Assembly (NCBI RefSeq): GCF_000830005.1
Contig: NZ_CP010407.1
Location: 3,763,001 to 3,827,000, forward strand
Reading direction: 5' to 3'
DNA: 64,000 nucleotides
From: Streptomyces vietnamensis
GTDB lineage: Bacteria > Actinomycetota > Actinomycetes > Streptomycetales > Streptomycetaceae
Under the pieces are notes generated by a model. The model searched no databases. It saw only the letters and a program-made list of their open reading frames with translations, and was not told the origin of the DNA. Positions 47,814 to 59,410 of this stretch are shown in pieces; position 1 is the first letter of the stretch, and each line of letters begins with the position of its first letter. The position numbers and the translations under genes are program-made.

Positions 47814-48497
47814 TCAGCGTTCGGTAAGTCTTCTGTCGTGTGCGAAAAGGCGGTCCGCGGCCACCAGGACGCCCTCCACCAGGAGGGCGAGCAGCGCCAC
47901 CAGCACGGCGCCCGCGACCACCTGCGCGGTGTCGTACGTGGCGAAGCCGGCCGTGATGATCCGGCCCAGGCCGCCCTGTCCGACCATCGCGGCGACCGTC
48001 GCCGTGGCGACCACCTGCACGGCGGCCGAACGAATCCCGGTCATCACCACCGGCCGGGCCAGCGGGAGTTCGACCCGCCGGAAGATCTGACCGCCCGTCA
48101 TCCCCATGCCCCGTGCGGCCCGCACGGCGGCCCGGTCGACCTCCCGCACCCCCACGTACGCGTTGGTGAGCAGCGGGGGCATCGCGAACAGCACCAGGGC
48201 CACCACCGTCGGCACATAGCCGGCGTTCCGCAGGGGCGACACCATGAACAGGGCGAGCACCGCGAAGACGGGGATCGCCCGCCCCACGTTCGACACGTTC
48301 ACCGCGAGCGCCCCTCCCCGGCCGAGGTGGCCGAGCCACAGGCCGAGGGGAAGCGCGAGCGCCGAGGCGATCAGGAGCGCGGCCCCGCTCACGTACACGT
48401 GCTCGGCGAGCCGCTGCCCGATGCCGTCCTCGCCCGTCCAGTGCGCGCCGGTGGTGAGCCAGGCCCAGGCATCCGTCACGACCCCCACCTCACTCAC
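47814..48497 (-). CDS. Osmoprotectant ABC transporter permease (second)
   Basis: 227 residues, five or six membrane segments with the BPD_transp_1 EAA-like loop (VRAARGMGMTGGQIFRRVELPLARPVVM). Its start overlaps the end of the first permease by 8 bp. Confidence 0.9.
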   Translation of the reverse strand: MSEVGVVTDAWAWLTTGAHWTGEDGIGQRLAEHVYVSGAALLIASALALPLGLWLGHLGRGGALAVNVSNVGRAIPVFAVLALFMVSPLRNAGYVPTVVALVLFAMPPLLTNAYVGVREVDRAAVRAARGMGMTGGQIFRRVELPLARPVVMTGIRSAAVQVVATATVAAMVGQGGLGRIITAGFATYDTAQVVAGAVLVALLALLVEGVLVAADRLFAHDRRLTER

Positions 48498-49176
48498 CTC
48501 CCGGCGCGGTCCGTATCCGGGCCCACGGCGTCAACAGCCGCTGGAGGCCCAGGAGCAGCAGGTCGGCGGTGACGGCGAGCAGCACGCAGAGGACCGAGGC
48601 GGCGAGCATCTGCGCCTTGAAGAAGGTCGGCAGCGCGTCCTCGATGAGGTTGCCCAGGCCGCCGCGGCCGACGACGGAGCCGACCGTCGTCAGCGCGATC
48701 GTGGAGACCGTCGCCATCCGTATGCCCGCCATCAGGACCGGGAGCGCCAGCGGGAGTTCGACCTGCCAGAGCAGTCGCAGCGAGCCGTACCCCATGCCCC
48801 GGGCGGCCTCCCGCGTCTCGGCGGGCACGGCCGCGAGCCCCGCCAGGGTGTTCCGTACGAGGATCGTCAGGGCGTACAGCACGAGGCCGGTCACGACGAG
48901 CGCCGCCGAGAGTCCGAAGAAGGGCAGCAGCAGCGAGAACATCGCGAGCGACGGCACCGTGTAGAGCAGGGTGGTCAGGCCGAGGACCGGGCCGGCGAAC
49001 CGGGGCCGGGCGCGGACGAGCAGCGCCAGGGGCACCGCGACGGCGAGCGCGATCAGCACCGACGCGACCGTGATTCCCACATGCTGGAGCAGTGCGTCCG
49101 TCAACTCCTCGCCGCGCGTGCGCAGATACTCACCGCAGATCCAGTCGTTCGTGACCAGACAGTTCGGCGCGCCCAT
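48490..49176 (-). CDS. Osmoprotectant ABC transporter permease (first)
   Basis: 228 residues from ATG 49176 (GGAGG 4 nt upstream). Same fold as the next gene, with EAA loop ETREAARGMGYGSLRLLWQVELPLALPVLM and GRGGLGNLI. Together the two should form the membrane channel. Divergent from the ATPase gene. Confidence 0.9.
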   Translation of the reverse strand: MGAPNCLVTNDWICGEYLRTRGEELTDALLQHVGITVASVLIALAVAVPLALLVRARPRFAGPVLGLTTLLYTVPSLAMFSLLLPFFGLSAALVVTGLVLYALTILVRNTLAGLAAVPAETREAARGMGYGSLRLLWQVELPLALPVLMAGIRMATVSTIALTTVGSVVGRGGLGNLIEDALPTFFKAQMLAASVLCVLLAVTADLLLLGLQRLLTPWARIRTAPGGE

Positions 49177-49319
49177 CGTCCCTCCCCCCGGTTCGTCCAC
49201 CCTCCCGAACGCTTGTGTGACGACCCTAACCCCCGCCACCGACAATCCCCGGGATCCGCCACAATGCGGCAACACGCCCTTCACACGCCCCCGGCGAGCA
49301 GGGGACAGAATGGGGAACC

Positions 49320-50351
49320 ATGATCCGGTTCGAACGCGTGACCAAGCGGTACGACGACGGCACCACCGCCGTCGACGACCTCTCCTTCGAGGTCGCCGAG
49401 GGCGAACTCGTCACCCTGGTCGGCCCGTCCGGCTGCGGCAAGACGACCACGATGATGATGGTCAACCGGCTCGTCGAGCCGACCTCGGGCCGCGTCCTCG
49501 TCGACGGGAAGGACATCGCCGGCGTCGACCCGGTCGCCCTGCGCCGCAAGATCGGCTACGTCATCCAGCAGGTCGGGCTCTTCCCCCACCGCACGGTCCT
49601 CGACAACACCGCGACCGTCCCCGCCCTCCTCGGCTGGAAGAAGGCCGCCGCACGCGCGCGTGCGGCCGAACTCCTCGACCTCGTCGGCCTCGACCCGGCC
49701 GTGTACGGCTCCCGCTACCCCGCCCAGCTCTCCGGCGGCCAGCGCCAGCGCGTCGGCGTCGCCCGCGCCCTCGCCGCCGACCCGCCCGTCCTCCTCATGG
49801 ACGAGCCCTTCGGCGCCGTCGACCCGGTCGTCCGCGAGCGCCTCCAGAACGAGTTCCTCGCGCTCCAGGCCACCGTCCGCAAGACCGTCCTCCTCGTCAC
49901 CCACGACATCGAGGAGGCCGTCCGCATGGGCGACCGCATGGCCGTCTACGGGCAGGGCCGCATCGAACAGTTCGACACGCCCGCCACCGTCCTCGGCTCC
50001 CCCGCCACCCCGTACGTCGCGGACTTCGTCGGCAGCGACCGCGGCCTCAAGCGGCTCGCGGTCACCCCCGTCACCGAGGCCGACCTCGACCCCGCACCCG
50101 GCCTCGACCCCGTGACCGGCCCCGGCGGGGGCGCGGACGGCGCCCCCGCCCCCGTACCCCTCGGGACCTCCCTCAAGGACGCCCTCGCCGTGCTCCTCCA
50201 GCACGACACCGGCCGCCTCACCGTCACCGGCGACGACGGCCGGCCGCTCGGCGTCCTCACCCCGGCCGGCGTCCACCGCGCCCTGCGCCGGGCCTCGGCA
50301 CCCTCGGAGAGCCAGGGCCTGTCCGGCGGATCAGGCCCGGACAGGCCCTAG
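49320..50351 (+). CDS. Osmoprotectant ABC transporter ATPase (OpuCA-like)
   Basis: 343 residues. Walker A GPSGCGKTT (about 37-45), signature LSGGQRQRVG, Walker B LLMDEPFGAVD and the H loop. After about residue 240 a single CBS-like segment (DALAVLLQHDTGRLTVTGDDGRPLGVL) is joined through a Gly/Pro/Asp linker; OpuCA usually has two CBS domains that sense ionic strength. Unlike most OpuC loci, the ATPase is divergent from the permease genes. Its stop shares the CTAG with the convergent esterase stop. Confidence 0.92.
   Translation: MIRFERVTKRYDDGTTAVDDLSFEVAEGELVTLVGPSGCGKTTTMMMVNRLVEPTSGRVLVDGKDIAGVDPVALRRKIGYVIQQVGLFPHRTVLDNTATVPALLGWKKAAARARAAELLDLVGLDPAVYGSRYPAQLSGGQRQRVGVARALAADPPVLLMDEPFGAVDPVVRERLQNEFLALQATVRKTVLLVTHDIEEAVRMGDRMAVYGQGRIEQFDTPATVLGSPATPYVADFVGSDRGLKRLAVTPVTEADLDPAPGLDPVTGPGGGADGAPAPVPLGTSLKDALAVLLQHDTGRLTVTGDDGRPLGVLTPAGVHRALRRASAPSESQGLSGGSGPDRP
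50315..50348. terminator. Hairpin within the ATPase 3' end at a convergent stop pair
   Basis: 12-bp perfect stem (50315-50326/50337-50348) with a 10-nt loop, within the last 12 codons of the ATPase and abutting the shared CTAG stop tetramer. It could end transcripts from both sides. Confidence 0.65.
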
Positions 50352-51460
50352 GTCGCGCTGAGCTTCCCGGCCATCCACACCAGACCCGGCGGGATCTCCC
50401 GGTTCCACGTGTTGAAGTTGTGGCCGCCGCTCTCCAGGAGGATCGACGAGACCTCCGCCGGGCTCTTCACCTTCCGGATGAACTCCCGCGTCCCCTTCAG
50501 ATTGCCCTCGCCCCGCTTCGACGACGTCACCAGGAACGACGAGCTCCCCTGCTGCCCGTGGTCCAGGCTCCACAGCAGGTCACCCCGCTTGCGCAGCTCG
50601 TCGTCCCCGTGGAACAGGTCCCCGGTCGTGACGTCCTCCGCCGCCTTGTAGTACGCGGAGAAGCCCGCCCCCGCCGCGAACCGGTCCGGGTGGTGCAGCG
50701 CGATCTTCAGCGCGCAGTAACCGCCCGTCGAGTTCCCCATGAACCCCCAGTTCCGCGGCTGCGTCCCCACCCGGTACATCCCCGAGACCGCCTTCGGCAG
50801 GTCCTCCGAGAAGAAGGTCTCCGTCTGCGGGCCCCCCGGGATGTCCACGCACTCGGTGTCCCGCGGCGGCGCCACCGTCGGCCGCAGCATCACCAGGATC
50901 ATCGGCTGCATCCGCCCGTCCTTCGCCTGGGCGTACGCCGTCCTCGGATACTTGAGCCCCTTGATCAGGTTCTCCGCCGTCCCCGGATACCCCGTGAGCA
51001 CCACCGCAGCCGGGAACGTCCGCTTCGCGTACCGCGCCTGGAAGTACTCCGGCGGCAGATACACATAGGCCGGCGAGACGATCTTCGACCGCTCGCCCGC
51101 CACCACGACCTTCTGGATCTGCCCCCCGACCGACGGACGGCCGCCCCCCGGCACGTCCAGCGCCTGCGTCCCCACGACCTTCACGTCCTTCGAGCCGGTC
51201 GCGTGGTCGACGACCACCCCCATCTCCTGCTCCTGCCCGAACAGGTCGGCCCACGAGCCGTAGAAGAGGAACGACCGGTTCGCCGCGAGACCCACCGCCG
51301 CGAACAGCGCCACCTGGGTGGCGAGGAGCAGCCCCACCCGGCCCACGACCTGCCGCCAGCCGTGCCGCGCGAGCCTCGGCCACAGCCAGACCGTGGCCAG
51401 GAACAGGACCACGGCCAGCACGACGGCCGACACGAGGACTTTGTCGCTGGTGAGACCCAT
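50348..51460 (-). CDS. Membrane-anchored esterase (esterase D/mycolyltransferase-like)
   Basis: 370 residues from ATG 51460. Two or three membrane segments in the first 70 residues, then an external alpha/beta-hydrolase domain with GNSTGGYCALKIAL (Ser nucleophile in G-x-S-x-G-G), VYLPPEYF, and the catalytic His in SGGHNFNTW. This matches the antigen-85/esterase-D group found on actinobacterial envelopes. Substrate unknown. Confidence 0.85.
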   Translation of the reverse strand: MGLTSDKVLVSAVVLAVVLFLATVWLWPRLARHGWRQVVGRVGLLLATQVALFAAVGLAANRSFLFYGSWADLFGQEQEMGVVVDHATGSKDVKVVGTQALDVPGGGRPSVGGQIQKVVVAGERSKIVSPAYVYLPPEYFQARYAKRTFPAAVVLTGYPGTAENLIKGLKYPRTAYAQAKDGRMQPMILVMLRPTVAPPRDTECVDIPGGPQTETFFSEDLPKAVSGMYRVGTQPRNWGFMGNSTGGYCALKIALHHPDRFAAGAGFSAYYKAAEDVTTGDLFHGDDELRKRGDLLWSLDHGQQGSSSFLVTSSKRGEGNLKGTREFIRKVKSPAEVSSILLESGGHNFNTWNREIPPGLVWMAGKLSAT

Positions 51461-51625
51461 GAGACGACCGAGCCTTCTTTCCGAGATTTTCCTGTGCACG
51501 AATGAACCCGGTCCCGTACGCCGTCGTCATAGAAGGCGCACCAGCCGAGACGGCCCGCCGAACGCACCGCGGGACCCGACCGGAGTCAAAGACCCTGCGC
51601 AGGACCACGGGAAGTACGGGAAGCC

Positions 51626-53473
51626 ATGTCTGTCACGGTAGATGGGGACAAATCAGGATTGGTTCCTGTTCGGGTGCGGCGGATTCTCCGTGGCCCCCGC
51701 CCCGAGAAGGTCCCGGCCCTCGTCGGCACGGCCTGCACCCTCATCGGCCTCATCGACATCGCCGCCGGAGTCTTCCCCCGGTTCCGTGCCAGCCGCATGC
51801 ACGCCATCGCCGAAGTCCTCCCCGGTACCCTCGGCCCCCTCTCCGCCGCCCTCTCCCTGAGCGCCGGCGTCCTCCTCCTGCTCCTCGCCCACGGCCTCAA
51901 GCGCCACAAGCGCCGCGCCTGGCGCGCCGTCGTCGGCCTCCTCCCCCTCGGCGCCGCCGCCCAGTTCGTCTGGCGCCACTCCGTCCTCGGCACCCTCCTC
52001 TCCCTCGCCCTCCTCACCCTCCTCGTACGCCACCGGGGTGAATTCACCGCCCTCCCCGACCCCCGCAGCCGCTGGCGGGCCCTCGCCAACTTCGTCGTCA
52101 TGGGCGCCGGATCCATCGCCCTCGGCCTCGTCATCGTCAGCGCCCACCCGCACCGCATCGTCGGCAGCCCCAGCCTCGCCGACCGCCTCGAACACGTCCT
52201 GTACGGCCTCTTCGGCATCGAAGGCCCGGTCGCCTACACCGGCAACGTCGACTGGACCGTCGGCTACTCGCTCGGCGCCCTCGGCATGCTCACCGCCCTC
52301 ACCACCATCTACCTGGCCTTCCGCCCCGAACACCCCGCCGCCCGCCTCACCGACGACGACGAGGCCCGGCTCCGCGCCCTCCTCGACCGGCACGGCGGCC
52401 GCGACTCCCTCGGCCACTTCGCACTCCGTCGCGACAAGGGCGTCGTCTTCTCCCCCAGCGGCAAGGCCGCCGTCTGCTACCGCGTCGTCTCCGGCGTCAT
52501 GCTCGCCAGCGGCGACCCCATCGGCGACGTCGAGGCCTGGCCCGGCGCCATCGAACGCTTCATGGACGAGGCCAAGGCCCACTCCTGGACCCCCGCCGTC
52601 ATGGGCTGCTCCGAGACCGGCGGCCAGGTCTGGACCCGCGAGACCGGCCTCGACGCCCTCGAACTCGGCGACGAGGCGGTCGTCGACGTCGCGGATTTCT
52701 CCCTCTCCGGCCGGGCCATGCGCAACGTCCGCCAAATGGTCAAGCGCATCGAACGCAACGGCTACACCACCCGGGTCCGCCGGGTCCGTGACCTCGACGA
52801 CGAAGAACTCGAACGCGTCCGCCGCGCCGCCGCCGACTGGCGCGGCACCGACACCGAACGCGGCTTCTCCATGGCCCTCGGCCGCATCGGCGCCCCCGGC
52901 GACGGCGACGCCGTCATAGCGACCGCCCACAAAGAGGACGAACCCGGCGATACGGACTCCCCCTACGGCGACCTCAAGGCGATCATCCACTTCGTGCCCT
53001 GGGGCCCCGACGGCATGTCCCTCGAACTCATGCGCCGCGACCGCTCCGCCGACCCCGGCATGAACGAGCTCCTCATCGTCGCCGCCCTCCAGGCCTCCCC
53101 CGGCCTCGGCATCGCGCGCGTGTCCCTCAACTTCGCCATGTTCCGCGCCGCCCTCGCCCGCGGCGAGAAGATCGGCGCGGGCCCCGTCCTGCGCGTCTGG
53201 CGCGGACTCCTCGTCTTCCTCTCCCGCTGGTTCCAGATCGAGTCGCTCTACAAGTTCAACGCCAAGTTCCAGCCACGCTGGGAACCCCGCTTCGTCGTCT
53301 ACCGCAAGAGCCGCGACCTCCCCCGCATCGGCTTCGCCGCCATGCAGGCCGAAGGCTTCGTGAACCTCGCCCTGCCCCGCCCCTTCACCCGCAGGCGCCC
53401 CACCCCGGCCCCCCGCCCCTGCACCCACATCGTCCCCGCCCAGACGACCGACCGAGAGGTCCGCGCGGCCTGA
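51626..53473 (+). CDS. MprF/LysX-type phosphatidylglycerol lysyltransferase
   Basis: 615 residues. About six membrane segments in residues 30-235, followed by a DUF2156 GNAT-like transferase domain (about 250-580: GRDSLGHFALRRDKGVVFSPSGKAAVCYRV, EKIGAG, RWEPRFVVYRKSRDLPRI). It would add lysine (or alanine) from tRNA to phosphatidylglycerol and lower the surface charge, protecting against cationic peptides. No lysyl-tRNA synthetase domain is fused. The 3' end is duplicated in tandem with its stop. Confidence 0.88.
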   Translation: MSVTVDGDKSGLVPVRVRRILRGPRPEKVPALVGTACTLIGLIDIAAGVFPRFRASRMHAIAEVLPGTLGPLSAALSLSAGVLLLLLAHGLKRHKRRAWRAVVGLLPLGAAAQFVWRHSVLGTLLSLALLTLLVRHRGEFTALPDPRSRWRALANFVVMGAGSIALGLVIVSAHPHRIVGSPSLADRLEHVLYGLFGIEGPVAYTGNVDWTVGYSLGALGMLTALTTIYLAFRPEHPAARLTDDDEARLRALLDRHGGRDSLGHFALRRDKGVVFSPSGKAAVCYRVVSGVMLASGDPIGDVEAWPGAIERFMDEAKAHSWTPAVMGCSETGGQVWTRETGLDALELGDEAVVDVADFSLSGRAMRNVRQMVKRIERNGYTTRVRRVRDLDDEELERVRRAAADWRGTDTERGFSMALGRIGAPGDGDAVIATAHKEDEPGDTDSPYGDLKAIIHFVPWGPDGMSLELMRRDRSADPGMNELLIVAALQASPGLGIARVSLNFAMFRAALARGEKIGAGPVLRVWRGLLVFLSRWFQIESLYKFNAKFQPRWEPRFVVYRKSRDLPRIGFAAMQAEGFVNLALPRPFTRRRPTPAPRPCTHIVPAQTTDREVRAA

Positions 53474-53495
53474 CCGGGAGGTCCGCGAGGCCTGA
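53452..53495 (+). repeat. 22-bp tandem duplication including the lysyltransferase stop
   Basis: Units 53452-53473 and 53474-53495 differ at two of 22 positions and both end in TGA. Confidence 0.9.
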
Positions 53496-53511
53496 TATCG
53501 CCCCTGGGCCC

Positions 53512-53517
53512 TACGCT
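53512..53517 (+). promoter_or_regulatory. Candidate leaderless -10 of folP
   Basis: TACGCT, 6 nt before ATG 53524; no Shine-Dalgarno is visible. Confidence 0.5.
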
Positions 53518-53523
53518 GGACAC

Positions 53524-54387
53524 ATGAGTACGACGATCGACCGGGGCACGGCCCAGGGCCTGCCGGAGTGGGACCGCTGCGCGGTCATGGGCGTGGTCAA
53601 CGTGACCCCCGACTCCTTCTCCGACGGCGGCCGCTGGTTCGACACCACGGCCGCCGTCAAACACGGCCTCGACCTCGTCGCCGAGGGCGCCGACCTCGTC
53701 GACGTCGGCGGCGAGTCCACCCGCCCCGGCGCCACCCGCGTCGACGAGGACGAAGAACTCCGCCGGGTCGTCCCCGTCGTCCGCGGCCTCGCCGCCGAAG
53801 GCGTCACCGTCTCCGTCGACACCATGCGCGCCTCCGTCGCCGCCGCCGCCGTCGCGGCCGGCGCCACCCTCGTCAACGACGTCAGCGGCGGCCTCGCCGA
53901 CCCCGCCATGGTCCCCGCCGTCGCCGCCGCCGAAGTCCCCTTCGTCGTCATGCACTGGCGCGGCTTCAGCGACAACATGAACAGCCTCGCCGTCTACGAC
54001 GACGTCGTCGGCGAAGTCGTCACCGAACTCCGCACCCGCATGGAAGCCGTCATCGACGGCGGCATCGCCCCCGAGCGGATCGTCATCGACCCCGGCCTCG
54101 GCTTCGCCAAGCTCGCCCCCCACGACCTGGCCCTCGTCGCCCACCTCCCCGAACTCCGCGCCCTCGGCCGCCCCCTCCTCGTCGCCGCCTCCCGCAAGCG
54201 GTTCCTCGGCCACGTCCTCACCCGCGAACCCGGCGCCACCCCGCCGCCCGCCCGCGAACGCGACGCCGCCACCGCCGCCGTCTCCGCCATCGCCGCCCAC
54301 ACGGGCGCGTGGGCCGTCCGCGTCCACGAGGTACGGGCCACCGCCGACGCCGTACGCGTCGCCAGGGCCGTCGAGGGAGCCGCGTGA
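53524..54387 (+). CDS. folP: Dihydropteroate synthase
   Basis: 287 residues. Family motifs MGVVNVTPDSFSDGG, DVGGESTRPGA, VSVDTMRASVA, LVNDVSGG, and DPGLGFAK. Joins p-aminobenzoate to the pterin diphosphate; target of sulfonamides. First gene of a folate operon. Confidence 0.97.
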   Translation: MSTTIDRGTAQGLPEWDRCAVMGVVNVTPDSFSDGGRWFDTTAAVKHGLDLVAEGADLVDVGGESTRPGATRVDEDEELRRVVPVVRGLAAEGVTVSVDTMRASVAAAAVAAGATLVNDVSGGLADPAMVPAVAAAEVPFVVMHWRGFSDNMNSLAVYDDVVGEVVTELRTRMEAVIDGGIAPERIVIDPGLGFAKLAPHDLALVAHLPELRALGRPLLVAASRKRFLGHVLTREPGATPPPARERDAATAAVSAIAAHTGAWAVRVHEVRATADAVRVARAVEGAA

Positions 54388-54872
54388 GCCGCACGGACCG
54401 CGCCACCGACGAGGCAGCCGTCGAAGCCGCCAACACCGCCTTCTACGAGGCCATGGAGACCGGCGACTTCGAAAGCCTCTCCGCCCTCTGGCTCGACGAC
54501 GGGGCCACCCCCATCACCTGCGTCCACCCCGGCTGGCCCGTCCTCACCGGCCGCGGCGAGGTGCTCCGCTCGTACGCCCTGATCATGGCGAACACCGAGT
54601 ACATCCAGTTCTTCCTCACCGACCTGCGGATCTCCCTCGCCGGCGACACCGCCCTCGTCACCTGCACCGAGAACATCCTCAGCGGCGGCCCCGCCGAGGA
54701 CGGCGCCGAACTCGGCCCCCTCGTCGGCCAGCTCGTCGTCGCCACCAATGTGTTCCGCCGCACACCCGCCGGCTGGCGGATCTGGTCCCACCACGCCTCC
54801 CCCGTCCTGGGCGACACCGAGGAAACGGGCGGTCCGGAGGACGGCCCCGAGGCTTCGAATCCACCCGCCTGA
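54384..54872 (+). CDS. SnoaL/NTF2-like protein in the folate operon
   Basis: 162 residues from GTG 54384, overlapping the folP stop by 4 bp. The cone-shaped SnoaL-like fold is indicated by ANTAFYEAMETGDFESLSALW and by GWRIWSHHAS near the end. No catalytic role is assigned. Actinobacteria often keep this gene between folP and folB. Confidence 0.8.
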   Translation: MSRTDRATDEAAVEAANTAFYEAMETGDFESLSALWLDDGATPITCVHPGWPVLTGRGEVLRSYALIMANTEYIQFFLTDLRISLAGDTALVTCTENILSGGPAEDGAELGPLVGQLVVATNVFRRTPAGWRIWSHHASPVLGDTEETGGPEDGPEASNPPA

Positions 54873-54993
54873 CCCTCCCCCGGCCCCCCAAGGGCAAGCG
54901 CTGTCGGTCCCCGCAGGTAGATTCGAAGTGGACACCCGGCCGTCCGCACCCGGCTGCGTGACCACCCGAACTACGACAGCAGGAGTGATTCGC

Positions 54994-55353
54994 GTGGATC
55001 GTGTCGCGCTGCGCGGCCTCAAGGCCCGAGGCCACCACGGCGTCTTCCCCAAGGAGCGCGAGGAGGGCCAGACCTTCATCGTGGACCTGGTCCTCGGCCT
55101 GGACACCCGCCCCGCGGCGGCCGACGACGACCTGGCGAAGACCGTGCACTACGGCATCGTCGCCGAAGAGGTCGTCGACGTCGTCCAGGGCGAGCCCGTC
55201 GACCTCATCGAAACCCTCGCCGAGCGCATCGCCCAGCAGTGCCTCAGCCACGCCGGGGTACAAGAGGTGGAAGTCGTCGTCCACAAGCCGGACGCGCCCA
55301 TCACCGTGCCCTTCGACGACGTGACCATCACGATCACCCGGAGCCGACGATGA
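54994..55353 (+). CDS. folB: Dihydroneopterin aldolase
   Basis: 119 residues from GTG 54994 with AGGAG 8 nt upstream. RGLKARGHHGVFPKEREEGQ and the C-terminal VVVHKPDAPI block with the catalytic Lys are conserved. Releases glycolaldehyde to form hydroxymethyl-dihydropterin. Confidence 0.95.
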   Translation: MDRVALRGLKARGHHGVFPKEREEGQTFIVDLVLGLDTRPAAADDDLAKTVHYGIVAEEVVDVVQGEPVDLIETLAERIAQQCLSHAGVQEVEVVVHKPDAPITVPFDDVTITITRSRR

Positions 55354-55949
55354 AGCCGACCCAGAGCGACCCCACCGTCCAGCCCGTACCGGCCTCCGTC
55401 GTCGCGACCGTCGACGCCGCCGACACCACCCTCTCCAACCCCCGCTGGGCCGTCCTCGCCCTCGGCGCCAACCTCGGCAACCGCCTGGAGACCCTCCAGG
55501 GCGCCATCGACGCCCTCGGCGACACCCCCGGCCTCCGGGTCAAAGCCGTCTCCCCCGTCTACGAGACGGCCCCCTGGGGCGTCGAGCCCGGCACCCAGCC
55601 CTCGTACCTCAACGCCGTCGCCCTCGTGAGGACGACCCTGCCGCCCTCCTCCCTCCTGGAGCGGGCCCACGCCGTCGAAGAGGCCTTCCACCGCGTCCGC
55701 GAGGAGCGCTGGGGCGCCCGCACCATCGACGTCGACATCATCGCCTACGCGGACGTGGTCTCCGAGGACCCCGTCCTCACCCTCCCGCACCCCCGCGCCC
55801 ACCAGCGCGCCTTCGTCCTCGCCCCCTGGCACGACGTCGACCCCGACGCCCAGCTCCCCGGCCACGGACCCGTGGCCGACCTCCTCGCCGCCCTCGGCCG
55901 CGAAGGCGTCACCTCCCGCGCCGACCTGGAACTCCGCCTCCCGGAGTAG
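55350..55949 (+). CDS. folK: Hydroxymethyl-dihydropterin pyrophosphokinase
   Basis: 199 residues from ATG 55350, overlapping folB by 4 bp. LALGANLGNRLETLQGAI, PVYETAPWG, and RWGARTIDVDIIAY are the HPPK signatures. The first 30 residues are an extension. Activates the pterin for FolP. Confidence 0.95.
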   Translation: MKPTQSDPTVQPVPASVVATVDAADTTLSNPRWAVLALGANLGNRLETLQGAIDALGDTPGLRVKAVSPVYETAPWGVEPGTQPSYLNAVALVRTTLPPSSLLERAHAVEEAFHRVREERWGARTIDVDIIAYADVVSEDPVLTLPHPRAHQRAFVLAPWHDVDPDAQLPGHGPVADLLAALGREGVTSRADLELRLPE

Positions 55950-55996
55950 TCGTTACGCTCGGGGAGACCGCCCGACGACCACACGAAGGACACCCG

Positions 55997-56479
55997 GTGA
56001 AACAACTGCGGCTGAAGGTACTCACCGGACTGTTCCTGGTCGCCGGCATCCTCTCCTGGGGCGCCGCCCGGCTCTGGGACGCCGTCGGCACCCTCCCCAG
56101 CGTGCCGATCGCCGCGCCCATCGTCCTCGCCGTGATCGCCGTCATCCTCACCGCGACCGCCCTCTCGATCCGCGTCCGCCTCAAGGCCCAGCGCGAGCGC
56201 CGCCCCGGCGCCAAGGGCGTCGAACCCCTGATGGCGGCCCGCGCGGTGGTCTTCGGCCAGGCGAGCGCCCTGGTCGCCGCCCTCGTCGCCGGCATGTACG
56301 GCGGCACGGGCGTCTTCCTCCTCGGCTCCCTCGACATCCCCGCCCGCCGCGACCAGGCCCTCTACGCGGCCCTCTCGGTCGTGGCGGGCATCGGAGTCGT
56401 CGCCGCCGCCCTCTTCCTGGAGCGGGTCTGCAAGCTCCCGGAGGACGACGACGAAGGCCCGGGCAAGGCCCGGGCCTGA
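55997..56479 (+). CDS. DUF3180 membrane protein
   Basis: 160 residues with four membrane segments (about 5-25, 35-55, 85-105, 125-145). It follows folK in most actinobacteria (47 bp here). Function unknown; it might assist folate or pterin transport, by context only. Confidence 0.85.
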   Translation: MKQLRLKVLTGLFLVAGILSWGAARLWDAVGTLPSVPIAAPIVLAVIAVILTATALSIRVRLKAQRERRPGAKGVEPLMAARAVVFGQASALVAALVAGMYGGTGVFLLGSLDIPARRDQALYAALSVVAGIGVVAAALFLERVCKLPEDDDEGPGKARA

Positions 56480-56500
56480 GGTACCGCTCCGTCGTACGGC

Positions 56501-57106
56501 TCAGTGCGCCATGATGAGGCTCATCGCCTCGGCGCGGGTCGCGGGGTCGCGCAGCTGACCACGGACGGCCGAGGTGATGGTCTTCGCGCCGGGCTTGCGG
56601 ATGCCCCGCATCGACATGCACATGTGCTCGCACTCGAAGACCACGATGACGCCGCGCGGCTCCAGCATCTCCATCAGCGAGTCCGCCACCTGCGTGGTGA
56701 GCCGCTCCTGCACCTGGGGGCGGCGGGCGTAGACGTCCACCAGCCGGGCCAGCTTCGACAGACCCGTGATCTTGCCCGACGTGGACGGGATGTACCCGAC
56801 GTGGGCGACCCCGCGGAACGGGACGAGGTGGTGCTCACATGTCGAGTACACCTCAATGTCCTTGACCAGCACCATCTCGTCGTGGCCCAGGTCGAACGTG
56901 GTCGTCAGGACGTCCTCGGGCTGCTGCCACAGGCCCGCGAATATCTCCTTGTACGCCCGCGCCACCCGCGCCGGCGTCTCCCGCAGGCCCTCGCGGTCCG
57001 GGTCCTCGCCGACCGCGATGAGGAGCTCTCGTACGGCGTTCTCGGCGCGCTTCTCGTCGAACTCGCCGATCGTGCCCTCGCCGTCCAGCGTCACCGGGTC
57101 GGTCAT
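56501..57106 (-). CDS. folE: GTP cyclohydrolase I
   Basis: 201 residues. Zinc and active-site motif [20 protein letters not shown], then [17 protein letters not shown], and C-terminal [10 protein letters not shown]. Opens the pterin pathway from GTP. Convergent to the fol operon and downstream of ftsH on the same strand. Confidence 0.97.
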   Translation of the reverse strand: MTDPVTLDGEGTIGEFDEKRAENAVRELLIAVGEDPDREGLRETPARVARAYKEIFAGLWQQPEDVLTTTFDLGHDEMVLVKDIEVYSTCEHHLVPFRGVAHVGYIPSTSGKITGLSKLARLVDVYARRPQVQERLTTQVADSLMEMLEPRGVIVVFECEHMCMSMRGIRKPGAKTITSAVRGQLRDPATRAEAMSLIMAH

Positions 57107-57144
57107 CCTGTGCCTCGTTCCGTCTGACTGTGTATGCGCGAAAG

Positions 57145-57184
57145 AGCCGCGCCCCCACAGGCTAGAACCTGTGGGGGCGCGGCT
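57145..57184 (-). terminator. Terminator after ftsH
   Basis: 17-bp perfect stem (57145-57161/57168-57184) with a 6-nt loop, between ftsH and folE, followed on the minus strand by CTTT. Confidence 0.85.
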
Positions 57185-57208
57185 TCCATTCCGGGGGTGC
57201 CGGGGCGG

Positions 57209-59227
<2,019 letters not shown>

Positions 59228-59410
59228 CCATACGGAGCGAGTACGCTCCGTCCCTCCTGCCCGTAGGAAAATGCTGCTGTGAGAGCTGCTGTGTGAAAAA
59301 GCTGTTCTTCGGACGGTACCTCAGCATCGTCGCCCGCGACCGCCTTCCCGTGGTTCAACGGAGGGAAGGCGGTGCGGGTTCCCCGTGGGGCCGAGGTCCC
59401 GGCCGCGGTG

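Noticed and set aside
56456..56478. Terminator formed by two GCCCGGGC blocks at the end of the DUF3180 gene
   Set aside because: The blocks are self-palindromic with a 2-3 nt spacer and lie fully in coding sequence; too weak to call.
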